From Eucommia ulmoides (lineage: Eukaryota; Streptophyta; Magnoliopsida; Garryales; Eucommiaceae), in assembly GCA_016647705.1 (NCBI GenBank), contig CM028332.1:28463300-28527299 (forward strand): 64,000 nucleotides of DNA. Direction: 5' to 3'. A model generated the notes under the pieces. That model ran no database searches and was not told where the DNA came from. It saw nothing but the letters and a program-made list of their open reading frames with translations. The translations under genes and the position numbers were made by a program. Each line of letters starts with the position of its first letter. Within the stretch, counting starts at the first letter, position 1. Positions 37,124 to 48,090 of this stretch are shown here, one piece after another.

Positions 37124-37875
37124 AAGACAAATCATCTTCTTCTTTTTCTGGAACAAATCATCTACTTTCACATACAAAGACAGAGAGTGAATTCACCCAA
37201 AAAAAAAAGAGTGAAACTTAACTTGCAAAACCCTCCGTCTTAAAATAATAGGAAAATACTGGGAAAAAAACCCCAATTTTCATTATGCAAAGTATTTGGG
37301 ATTAATTTGGGACTACTTAACCTGAACAGGTTCGGAATGTTCCTGATCATGACAGTAGTTTTTCCGGCATTGGTAACAGTACGAGGACGAGGAGGATAAG
37401 GTGGGCCAAGAGCTGCTGATGATGAATTAGAGGAAGAGTCTAACGGATCAGATTCCTTGCGTTTATTAGATTTCTTGGGCTCCCAAACAAGCCTTTCAGA
37501 CTTCCTCATGCTTCCCAGCCGCCTGATCCTCGGCGGCAAACACCGCCTCCCTATCGCCTTACCATGACCGTCGCCGTCGCCGTCGCGGTGAATACTGGCG
37601 GCGAAGTTCGCTCTCGGTGGACCGTAAAAGCCGGTATCTTTCCTAGCCCAAAAGAAGCTGGTACAGCTCTGGGGGTTGTAATTCCAAAAATGAATATCCA
37701 AAACAGTACTAGGGTGAATATGGGGTGCCGCCTGTGGCGGTGATAGCAGAAACGGATATCGCGCCGGCCAACGTAGCTGTGGCCGTAGGATGCTGCAGGC
37801 AAGTGGGTTTTGCGGTATGAATTCTTCAGCTTGTGGATTAAGAGGTTCAGGCTTAGGGCTAAGAGAACAAGCCAT
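36025..37875 (-). CDS. Mei2-like RNA-binding protein (C-terminal RRM type), 4 exons
   Basis: The predicted protein has 311 residues from exons 37875-37322, 36681-36595, 36445-36310 and 36183-36025. All introns are GT-AG and the phases join cleanly. Residues 172 to about 290 form the Mei2-type C-terminal RRM: KTTVMIRNIPNLF, EAFLEFLDEYCRDYQLEYDF, LYLPMDF, NNNLGYAFVNFTTA, KICEITWANIQGKEKL and HFQ. This domain binds RNA in Mei2 and TERMINAL EAR1-like proteins. Residues 12-21 (LNPQAEEFIP) match a PAM2 motif, which binds the MLLE domain of poly(A)-binding protein. A basic stretch at 134-140 (PKKSNKRK) may be a nuclear signal. The protein is short with one RRM, fitting the plant RRM-only Mei2-like group (MCT/OML6-like) rather than full three-RRM AML proteins. 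The ATG at 37875 was chosen because the upstream frame has no other ATG and the TATA box is about 85 bp away. The third acceptor (aaaaaatag) is A-rich and weak. Confidence 0.9.
37086..37122. repeat. (GA)n microsatellite in intron 1 of the Mei2-like gene
   Basis: An uninterrupted run of about seventeen ga units lies within the 640-bp first intron. Confidence 0.9.
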
Positions 37876-37956
37876 GAGAGCAGAATAGAACAAGTTTTTA
37901 GAGAGAGAGGAGAGCGAAGCCGGTTGTTCTGAGCAAGTCAATTGCAAGAGGCTTTT

Positions 37957-37970
37957 ACTTAAATAGCATA
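37957..37970 (-). promoter_or_regulatory. Candidate TATA box of the Mei2-like gene
   Basis: The minus strand reads tatgctatttaagt here, about 85 bp upstream of the ATG. Transcription would start near 37930, giving a 5' UTR of about 55 nt with CT-rich sequence (ctctcctctctctct), common in plant leaders. Confidence 0.5.
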
Positions 37971-38249
37971 AATAGTATCATCAACTTAATGCCACTTTCA
38001 ACTCTGGGTACACAGGACACATATATTTTTTATTTTTTTATTGCATTTTTTTTTTTGTTTTTAGAGTTTTACAAGTTGCGGAGATATGGAGCTTCCAACT
38101 ATTTTCAGTGAATTAGTGCTTCGTTTATATGGTCCTTTTAATTTTCCAAACTTTGATATTTTATATTATTTTTTATTTATTTTATATCTTTAATCTTCTT
38201 TATTTTGAAAGCCTATAAATATATCTTCCTATTCATATTTTCATATATA

Positions 38250-38515
38250 CATACTTTATATTGAGTAAAGAAATGTATTTTTTTGGAAGAGTTATGAATT
38301 TTACTATTTGTGCAAAATTAGTGTGAATCAAACAACTACTTCGGACTATTGTATCTTGGAAGGGACAAGTCAAAGATAAGATCAATTGCATCAATCTCAA
38401 AGTATTTTCAACTGCAAAGAACTTGAATATCCTTAAAGAAAATGAGATTTTCGTGTCTCAATTGAATATTAGTTTGTATTTTATTTTATTTTATTTTTCT
38501 GAATTATTTATATTT
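38250..38515 (+). repeat. Probable copia LTR/leader remnant
   Basis: The stretch contains ggactattgtatcttggaag and cttgaatatccttaaag before a copia gag start. A loosely similar block (tggattgttatatcttgggaa) is near 58770. This could be the LTR end of the element whose gag begins at 38543. The boundaries are not defined. Confidence 0.45.
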
Positions 38516-38542
38516 TCTCCAAAAAATTAAGGAGATTCAAAC

Positions 38543-40910
38543 ATGGAGCTGATGATCGAGAAACTAAACGAAAATGTCAAAGATCTCAACAAATATTTTT
38601 GCTTTAAGGGAGTCCATTTTAAGAGATAAAAATGCAAGGTACCTTTTTATCTAAGTTTTCTCAAAGTTGTCTACATTCTTTCCGAGAAGAATCCAATCAA
38701 AGTTTCTACCAACAACATGGGCGATGAGAAAAAGTACACTAATCAGGAGAAGGTAGAAAAATATAGAAAAGATGTGTATAACTGTCGTTTCTATCTCTTG
38801 AATTGTCTTACATACAAATCAATTCTATGATTATTATTCTACTACTTATAAAATTTCTAAAAAAAAAATGGAAAGCCTAGAAACATAAATATGATACCGA
38901 AGAAGCATGTGCAAAGGAATATGTTGCAAGTTGATGTTTTTTATTTCAAATAGTGGATAACAAATCCGTTGTGGAGCAATCTCAAGATTTCCTGTTGATT
39001 AAAGCAGAAGTGACATCTGAAGGCATTAAGATTTGAGATGATCTTATCGTGTCTGAAATAATTTATAAATTGCTATCGTCATGGAGAGAGTTTCAAAAAT
39101 ATGTGTCACAAGCAAAAGAAGACTTCCCTAGACACGCTAATCACAAAAATCAATGAAGGAGAGGAAGACCGAGGTCAAGATATTTTTATGACACAGAAAG
39201 AAAACAATCATTCTATTACAAAGTTAAATTTTATTTCTTCTAATAATAATTTGCACAAAAAGTATCCTCCCAAAAATAGTCCTTTGAAGCCAAAAACGAA
39301 TATATGAAATATTTTACTAAATTTCACAACAAGATTAATCTGAACTTGAACTAAGTACCCCCTTCACAAAATTTGGTAGATGTTCGGTCATTGGAAAAAC
39401 TAGGCATATTGCCTGAGTTCGTTAATTCTAGAAGCGTCAGTCTATTCCACAGACTAACGTGATCGATGAGCCACTTGTGACAATGATTACAGATATTAAT
39501 ACGGTTCAATTTGTAGAAGAGCAGTGGGCAGACTCTGGTGCTAATAGACATGTTTGCTATGATAGAAATTAGTTCAAAAATTGTACTCCTTTTGAAGAAG
39601 GAAAAACAATAATGCGTGGTAATTCTAAGTAAACCCAAGATACTTAGGAGTGGTGAGGTTGATCTTAAATTCACATCTAGACGTTTTCTTACTTTAAAAT
39701 ATTTTTATATACTACGTACATGAGGAAAAAATTGATGTCAAGTTTCTTACTCAATAAAGTTGGCTTCAAATAAACTATGGAATCTAATCAGTATGTTATC
39801 ACAAAAAATTAAAGCGATTTTTGTGGGCAAGTGATATGTTTGTGATGGTATGTTTAAACTAAACATTGAAAATGATAAAAGTTCAATGAGTTCTGTTTTT
39901 ATGTTGTCTTCTTTTTGTAAAAATATGTGAACTGTGTACTCCAACAAAAATTACAAAAGACCTCATAAAAATATAGAAATAAATACCAAATTGTTAGAAT
40001 TAATTCACACTGATCTTTGTGAATTTGAAGAAATTTTAACTCATTGAGGGAATAGACATTTTCTCACTTTTTTTGATGATTTTTCAAGATTTATTTATGT
40101 TTATCTGTTAAAAAATAAAAGTGATACTTTCAAAAAATTTAAAGATTTTCTTCATGAAGTTGAAAATCAATTCGGTAGAAAAATAAAAAGAATTAGAAGT
40201 GATAGAGGTCGAGAATATGTGAATAGCGATTCTCTCTTTTTGATAACTTTTTGGGAATAATTCATGAGACAACTCCTCTGTATTCACCTGCATCAAATGA
40301 TGTGGTGGAAAGGAAAAATTGAACTTTAATTTATTTAACAAATGTCATGCTAATTAATTTTGGTGCTCACCAAATTTTTTTGGGGAGAAGTAAGTTTAAC
40401 TGTATGTTATGTTATAAACAGAGTGTCACATAAAAAACTGAAATTACTCCTTTTGTGCTGTGGAAGGGCATAAACCAAATTTGGAATATTTTAAAGTTTG
40501 GGCCTATTTAGCCTTTTTTTTTTAGGTTAATAGACCCTAAAAAACTTAAATTACGTGTTAGAGCTACTACTTGTATTTTTCTTGGATATGCGACAAATAA
40601 TGTGGCCTATATTTTTTGGATATTGAAAATAATATTTTTATTGAATCTCATGATGATTTTTCATGAATAAGCATTTCTTTTTAAATCTAAAGATAATGGG
40701 GATAAAGTAATTGAAAGAAATATTTTATCTAATTATAGTTCTTTTGCTCCTATTTTACAAAATAAAAATGATTTTGAAATTGAGTTAAGAATGAATAACA
40801 TAGCTAGAGTTGAAAAAGATTTTGGCCCCGAGTTTTATGTTTTTAAAACTGAGGAAAATTTAATTACTTTCCAACAAGATTTGTCATTATCAAACTCAAC
40901 TTTTTAGACA
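38543..40910 (+). pseudogene. Copia gag to integrase, heavily decayed
   Basis: Starting at an ATG (MELMIEKLNENVKDLN) the frames give [38 protein letters not shown] and SWRDFQKYVSHK-type gag segments. They continue with WVDSGA-like protease remnants, VDLKFTSRRFLTLK (GAG-pre-integrase), HTDLCEFE, GNRHFLTFFDDFSRFIYVYL, VENQFGRKIKRIRSDRGREY and YSPASNDVVERKN, which is the copia integrase core. Many frame changes and stops are required. RT and RNase H are absent. The orientation is opposite to the copia element at 21014-29280. Confidence 0.88.
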
Positions 40911-42095
40911 TTTAGCAAAACTACCATGTAAAATATCATGGATAATCACATTTAGTCTCCTACTAAACTAGTAAGTGCGATTGTGTTTTTTTAGTATCTC
41001 ATACTACTGGTCTAAGGCTTACCACTCTCAAAGATAAAACAAAAGAAGAAACTAATCTAGATTGTTGAAAACAAATTTTTAACACTTCAATACTAACTAA
41101 GAACAATTAAGACTATTAAGTTATCAAATGCCTTAGGTCTTCATATTAAAGAGTAAAGACATTTCAACTAGATATTCAAGATCTGCAACGATGTTGATTT
41201 AAGTAAAGAATAATATCAAAAATACCTTTTATTAAATACTTGAGATTGCAATATTTGACAGATAGATGACATAAATTTAATATTACAAAATTGACTACAG
41301 GACTTACATCTAACAATATGTTGGGATAATGTTGTTTAGACGGAAGGGGATAATGGACCCGACCATGATCCTCCACGAATTGGGTGTCAATTGGGCCAAA
41401 TATAGATTGAATTAGTGTAAAAGCTCCTTGATGAAGACATGAAGGGGCAAACAAGCTCCCCTAATTAAAGAATCCTCGTATGTAGAAAGCAATCTTGCCC
41501 AGGAATTATCAGTGGGCCCTAGACTAATCCTCGATAGGCAAGGATAACTCTAGAGAAGTCGAGATATCAAATTTCCCGTAGAGTCTTTCTACTTAATCCT
41601 GGCTAAGAATGTTAGTTGTATCCCTAATAGCGTCCAACTTGGACGTTCAACGAATGGGAAATTAAACTAGAGACATGGGTTAGGTTCCCTCCTCACTAGA
41701 TGAAGGCATGGGACGAGGTCCCTTTTCCCAAGCATGTAGTTGCTTGGCAACATCAAGGTGGTAAGGAGTAACGGAAGGCCTGACCCCACCACCGGTTTGG
41801 AAAAAAACTAGTAGTACCCAAGGGTCTAGCATTGTCATCAATGGAACAACAAAACCAATGGGAAAGATAGAATTCCTTAGGAATAACCGAAGAGAATGAA
41901 AGGAAAAGCAAATAGAGATGTAGAGACATTGGGGAAAACGTATAAAATGAAGAAATAAAAAAAATTGAAAAGTAAACTAACGAAAATGGGGAGGAATGAA
42001 AATGAAGAAGAATTAGCGAATTGGGATTTCAAAAACTTAACAAATTAGTAGAAAATATGTCGTACTAGGGAAGGTTGGTGTGTTGGAGATGATTC
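40911..42095. other. No gene; LTR-like sequence from about 41300
   Basis: 41300-42095 is less AT-rich and reads like retroelement LTR/leader sequence (for example ggaattatcagtgggcccta). It continues, with insertions removed, at 50804-50900 and 52265-52998, since the copia LTR and the Mutator-like element both interrupt it. No protein domain is recognised. Confidence 0.5.
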
Positions 42096-43041
42096 ATATG
42101 TGTTGGCCCAGTAGAATACCCAAGAGAGGGGGGTGAATTGGGTAATTAAAAAATATTATCAGAATATACTTGAATAAATCAAATAATTAATTTTATACCT
42201 AAATTAATTATTATCTTTATACCATTCGGAATTATAATAAATCTAAGTGCACACTCAAATAACAAAAATAACCAAAATAATAATGGATCACAAAAAAGAT
42301 TTATACTGGTTCACCAAGCTACTCTTGGCTAATCTAGTCTCCCGAGCTCTACGGAGGTCGCACCCTCTAAAACTAAGATCCCTTTAAAGGTAGGAACCAA
42401 ACCCGCACACCGATTCTTTTACAGGCTCAGAATCAACCTTTACAATTTCTTTTTCTCAGATTAAGGAAAAACCTCTACTTTTTACAAGTTAAAGAATAAC
42501 CTAATTCTTTTTAACACTAAGGCTCAAGAATCAAAACCTCACCAAAACACTCCAAATATCCTTTTACTTGATAAGGATTGAACCGTTACAAAATCACTCA
42601 AAAACACAATTCTTATCTAGGAAGAATCACTACCTCAATCTCTTTACAGGAAGAGACTGAAACTCCGCTACCCTTGATTAAATACCCCCAATAGTATTTA
42701 ACCCGTCACAACTCACCAATACAAAAATTGATAAGTAGTAATCTCACTCGGAATTTCTACCACCCTAGATAAATAAAAACTCAATTAATATCCCAACTAG
42801 TGATAGAAATATATGAGATACAAAAATCTGATTTTAACAAGAATATGGGTAGCAAATTTGGAGCACGTAATCAGATTTAATGAATTTGTTTGAAATAATA
42901 TTTTCTTCAAAAATCAAAAACAATTTCTAAGATCAATTTCCAAAATAAAATAATAAACAATAAACAATATGGAAAACTCTCACCTGAAATCCACATAAAT
43001 AATTATTAGAATAATATAGCTTCAAATCCGGTATGAGCAAG

Positions 43042-44523
43042 TAATAGGTGTGAAAAACCTATCTATTACTAAACCAGATTTGTTAGTTCTCAAGTATTTT
43101 AGTTATATTTAATTTTGTTTTAGTGTGTTTTAGTGTAGAACAGGGAAATAACATCAAAGGGCGAGAAACGAGTGAAAACGGTAGAGAAACGGTGAACAAA
43201 ATGTGCAAAATAGGGTTTCGGTGAATGAAGACCATCGCCTAAGCGGAAGTTCCACCGCTTAGGCGGAAAAGAGGCAGAATCTTGGAGTGTTGAAAGGCTG
43301 AACTACCACCTAGGCAAGAAAACCACCGCCTAGGCGAGAAAACAACAGAATATCTTGCCAGCAGCCACCACCTAAGCGTAAAAACCACCGCTTAGGCGAT
43401 GACACTCTGCACAGAAATATCTATTTTCAGATATTTTGAAGATATTTCCAAACCCTTGCCTATAAAACCCTTTTCTCCACCAAACCAAAAGACTCTTTTA
43501 GAGGTTAGAACCCCTTAGACGTGAAAGGAGGCTCCGGTTGTTCTTAGGAGCTCTCTTCCACCTTAGTTAGATTAGATTAGTTTAGGAAGTAGATTAGATT
43601 AGTTGTAAAGAGTGTTCTTAGCCAATCCTTGAAGAGCTAGAAGAGGAAGTTCATCAACGGAAAAGAGGAAGCTTGGGAGGATCGTTCTTTGGCGAAAGTG
43701 AACTACTCCACTTTGAGATTTGGCTTTTCTTCCCTTGTTTTCATCTTTGTATTTAATATTTATAGTTGGTAATGATGATCTCCTCTTGATTTGTGTTGTA
43801 TTGGCTAAGAACATGTTAGTGTAAATTTGGAGATTAGTTAGGGGAAGGTGTAGTTGTGTAAATACTCATTTGGTTTAATATACGTTTCTTTAACGGTTGT
43901 TGTTTTAAGTCCGGTTGTGTTTATCATTTGATGACAATCTTAATATGCTTGTAACGGTATTAGGGTTGGATTTGAGAATCTAGGGTTTGACAATCGGGAG
44001 AGGTAACCCTGGATTCGGACTAGGGTAAACACATCGTTACGACCTAACGACCCAGGAGGGTGTTAGTTAGTATGCAATCGATGATGTTGGATCAAGACTC
44101 ACGCGGCCTAGAGTCGTTAAGACATCGAGGGGGACCTCGACGTCGACTCGAAGTCATGTATTTCCTCGTTTTACACTCGAAAGAGGTGGCGGAGGAGTTT
44201 ACGAATCGAGATTGTCGGATACCTAAACTCCGTTATTGTTAACCAAACGAAATCAAACGTGTATTAAGTGAACGAAATCAATCCCTAATTAATCAACTTA
44301 GTTAGAATTAACCCACTAATTGTAATTTAGCTTAGTTTAATTTCTATTCACGCTTTCCGTCGTCAGGATAATACGAGACTATGTCAATTGCGGTATTCAA
44401 TTAAATTATTCACACTTTTCTCTGTGGGAATGATATCCGATCTTCAAAGATTCACTATATTAAAACTTTAGACCTCGTATACTTGCGAGCGTAAGTAGGC
44501 GTGCGCAAAATTGCACCTAAGCA
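43042..44523 (+). repeat. 5' LTR of the nested Athila/Tat-like element
   Basis: It starts taataggtgtgaaaaacc (TG decayed to TA). Palindromes of ccaccgcttaggcgg type occupy 43228-43400, with a TATA box at 43461-43467, the conserved core around 43990-44215, and the end acttgcgagcgtaagtaggc followed by gtgcgcaaaattgcacct. It closely matches 48091-49616 but differs by whole palindrome units. Confidence 0.9.
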
Positions 44524-44561
44524 GAATTTCGTCAGAAGGTTTGATTTTAAAGAAAAGAGTT

Positions 44562-44610
44562 ACACCGCTCAAGCGGTGAATCCACCGCCTAAGCGGTGGA
44601 CCTTCTGCTG
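44562..44610. repeat. Palindrome pair just inside the 5' LTR
   Basis: accgctcaagcggtg and ccaccgcctaagcggtgg occur in tandem, outside both LTRs, with the same arms as the LTR palindromes. Confidence 0.75.
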
Positions 44611-44861
44611 TTAAAAACAGCCCGTCGCCTAAAAATTAAAAATGCAAGTTCCCTCCCCAATCCTCCACCTTCTTTCTACAACTTCACTCCCAAACCGTTC
44701 CAAATCTCTAAAATCATCCATCCATTACAAAACGTGGTCATTTCCATCACGATTCAACCTCCAAGAATCGAATTTCAACCCCCATTTTCGAAAATCAAGG
44801 GTTTCGCGTGAAAGGTGCGATTTCTTCCATTTCTTTTAATTGGACCATAATTTTTCAACAA

Positions 44862-45219
44862 GTAAGTTTTTTTTGCATTACATTTAGTTTAGTTGTTGAA
44901 ATTATTGGTTGGTTTTCATGATTCTATCAAAGAAATCAATGGATTTTGAGATTTTGCCCAAAAACCTAAAACCCTAGTTTCGCGATTTTGAAGTTCAATG
45001 GGTTTTTGGTTTGATTCTTGATGACATGCATGTTTAATTGGATTGGTTGAGTGTGTGGATTAATATAGGATGTCACATTTGTTAAAATTGTTTGAAAAAT
45101 TCAAATGGGTATTCGTTTTGGGATGAATTTGTTCATGACAATGTGATTAGGGAAGTTTATGTTTTTCAAATGTTCATATATGATGAGGTTGTATTGGGTT
45201 TTTGTGATTGTGATTGTAG
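44862..45219 (+). other. Potential 5'-UTR intron upstream of the cargo ORF
   Basis: A strong donor context (aacaa/gtaagt) at 44862 and a T-rich run ending ttgtgattgtag at 45219 bound 358 bp of T-rich sequence. The ORF start codon lies 3 bp after the acceptor. Introns are known in some Ogre-type elements. The call is by pattern only. Confidence 0.45.
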
Positions 45220-45222
45220 GAA

Positions 45223-46347
45223 ATGCCGAAAAGAGCGGCTGAGAAGAGGGCCAGATAAGAAGGGTCGGGTTCAAAGCCAAGGGTGCCGACCGACGTTGAC
45301 TTTGATGCTACCCACTTTGTGTCAAAACAAGCGGCAGACCACTTTAAAAAACATGAAGACCATCGTGCTTGCATACGTCAATGGGGATTCAGTCCGATCG
45401 AGGAGCTCCCGGAGGAATTTCAGAATGAAATCCAAAGCCGCCACTAGGAGCAATTCTGCAAGTCGCCACCCCCAGAAGAAATCGCTTTGGTCAAAGAGTT
45501 CTATGCAAATGTTACCGAGGCCATCGACGATCTAGCAAGGGTCCGGAACCAACCCATTATCTTCAGCCCCGACTTCATAAACCATATCTTTGGGCTTTCG
45601 GCACCGGAGTCAATTGAAAGCCAGGAACCTACTTTACAAAGGGTCATCCAATATATCACACCTGGCCCAGTAAAGTGGAAACATCAAGGGCCGAACGCTG
45701 TTACATTTTCAGTGAGATGCCTCAAGCCGGTTTCAAAAATCTGGCACAATTTCATCTGTGGAAGCCTCCTGCCGACATCACATTTGTCAGACGTCTCAAA
45801 GGACAGGGCCTATTTGATCTATAAAATCCAGACCAGACAACCCATAAACGTTGGATTTCTGATCTATTCATCAATTTTGCATGCTTTGAAATCGGTAAAG
45901 GGTGTCCCGTTTCTGTCACTGTTGACCCATATATTCAGATTAGCTGATGTGACTGTACTCGGGGGAAGCCAGTGTGAACTTATCTCTCCACTTACGCTTT
46001 CAGCGATAAATCGGTTGTGGAAGAATGGGGCGCAAGAGGCACCCAAGCCTGAGCCGGAGGAAGGAAAAGAGCAACCAGACGATACGGCTGGACCTTCTGG
46101 AGCCCGAGCTGAAAACTCCCAAGAGAGGAAGCTTCAGATGGTCCTCCAGAATCAATATGAGATTGCCTCTTTCCTGGACCAATTTTCGAGGCAACAAGAT
46201 CGAGTCCAACGGAATATTTGGGAGGGCCTTGGCCTTGAAATGAGCGATTTTCCACCGACGCCATCTGTGCCACCACATCTACTCCAAAGACCACATTCTC
46301 CTTCTCAGAGTGATAATGGTGATGACTCGTCTTCAGGTGAACATTAG
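45223..46347 (+). pseudogene. Plant transposon-protein domain ORF (Transposase_32-like), two nonsense codons
   Basis: One continuous frame from ATG 45223 to the stop at 46347 (374 codons) is broken only by TAA at 45256 and TAG at 45445. Conserved-looking parts are ADHFKKHEDHRACIRQWGFS, a VKEFYANVTE segment, FSPDFINHIFGL, WHNFICGSLLPTSHLSDVSK, DRAYLIYKIQTRQPINVGFL and PFLSLLTHIFRLADV. These resemble the widespread 'putative plant transposon protein' domain (Pfam Transposase_32, from memory). The C-terminal third is acidic and low-complexity, with a QNQYEIASFLDQFSRQQDRV segment that could be a coiled coil, and ends in a proline/serine-rich tail. The domain's biochemical role is unknown to me. 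It is the only protein this element encodes, so it presumably relied on partners for mobility. Confidence 0.8.
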
Positions 46348-48090
46348 GGAATAAATCTTATTCCCTAGGTATGTGTTCAACCCATTTTTTTGTGCAAGCA
46401 TGTTATATGTTTATTGGGTTCGCTGCTATTGGAACACTGCCGTGTTTTAGGCCTGAGTGGTATGGTTCAGATGATAGCTTAGTAGATGTTCATCCATTTT
46501 GACTTTTTGTAGAAAAGGATGAACAGTTATTATTATTTTTGAACAAAATGAAATTTTTTTTGTTGTACAAACCTTTATTTATTTATGTATTATGAATGTC
46601 TTAAATTTTAAATTTTTAGTTTAGTTAGTTTAATTTTTGTTTTTTTTTAATGTTTAGTGGTTAGATTAGTATGTATGTTAGTATTAGAATTAGTTTAATA
46701 TTGTGTATGTATAAAGTTGTGTTTGCATGATTAGATGTAAGTTCATTTGGGCCAAAACCCGATGATGAGAATTATCCCCAAATTGCATACTGAGGTCGGG
46801 GGTAATACCTTCCTAGTGTGTTTTGTGTGCTTAACATGTCAATTGTGTAAAAATTATCGATCTGAAAATTGCACGACATTTGAACTCAATGAATAATTTT
46901 CTAAACGATTAGACGTTGATTATTCGATATTAAGTTCATGATAGAAAATGAGGAAACTAGAACTTGATTTGGGGAAAACTTGAGGCGGAATCCTAGGTAA
47001 GGTAATTCCGGAAACGTGATTTAGACCGTCAATTTTTTGCTTGATCCGTTGTAGCTAACCTGAAAATATTCATTCCTTATTTCCCCTGTCAAAGTCGATA
47101 ACGTAATCAATTCTGAAAACGTTTCAAATACTCTTTTCATTTAGATTTTTCCTAAACCAAAGTCGCTAAGCCTAATTTTCAAAATTGAGTGAAATCAAGT
47201 GAGCGGTAGGGTTTCGAACGATTTTTTATTGATTTGGTATTAGTATATTCACTTGTCACTTTTGTATTTCTTTTTGCACGCTCCTAAAATAAGTTTGGGG
47301 GTGTGTTTCTATCATTTCTTTTTACGTATTCCTAAAATTTTACAAATTCGAATAAGTTTGGGGGTGTGTTTCTCTAACTTCTTTTTGCACTCTCCTAAAA
47401 CTGTAATTATTCAACTTAATTTAGGAATATGTTGTAAAAAAATAAAATAAAATAAAAATGAATGAATATAATTTTTCATTTTCTTCTCTTTCGACAAGTG
47501 AATACCAGGATCTTCGTTTCTTATTCAGAGTTGTATTCTAAGAATATGTGGGGTCATGAGAGAGGATAGCGACAAGCGATTTTACCTCGGGTATCGATCG
47601 ATTAAACCAATTTGCTATTTTATTTCAAGAGATACCCGTGGTCGTTCTCCAAAGCCAAACCAAGCCCTATTGATTTCCGTGAATATCCAAGCCTACATTA
47701 GTGGATAGTAGACTCCAATCAAGCGTATGGTTTTCCTAAATCTTTCAACGGTTTAGATTATGAGCTTAACAATTGAATAATCGAATCCGGTATTTGACTA
47801 GTTATACATTTGAGTTCTCACACACACACTTCAAATGGATCTAGAATGGTTTTTATTAATATTGATAGTCGAAATTCTAGAACACCACTTGGTGTGGGTT
47901 ACTTCCCAAACTTGATCCGATTTCAGGATGTTGAGGGAGGAACAAATTGGTCATTTCGATTGATTTTACATGCATCTACTTCTTTTGTGTTAGTTTAATT
48001 TTTCATTTTTAGTTGATTAGTTTGTTAGTTAGTCTAGTTTAGTGTTAGTGTTTTGCTCGAAGACTAGCAAAATTCTAAGTTTGGGGGTAT
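46348..48090 (+). other. 3' untranslated region with repeated G-rich tracts and polypurine tract
   Basis: No gene is present. It is homologous to 24713-26102. aagtttgggggtgtgtttct occurs at 47293 and 47353, and aagtttgggggtat at 48077-48090 abuts the 3' LTR and is the likely polypurine tract. The block ttttgctcgaagactagc just upstream (48051-48068) is conserved in the other copy. Confidence 0.75.

Noticed and set aside
37876..37947. N-terminal extension of the Mei2-like protein
   Set aside because: The extension begins at a TTG, not an ATG, and would start almost at the TATA-like site; the ATG at 37875 fits better.
45992..46294. Antisense frames across the Transposase_32-like ORF
   Set aside because: They are shadows of the plus-strand frame, which alone has recognisable conserved segments.
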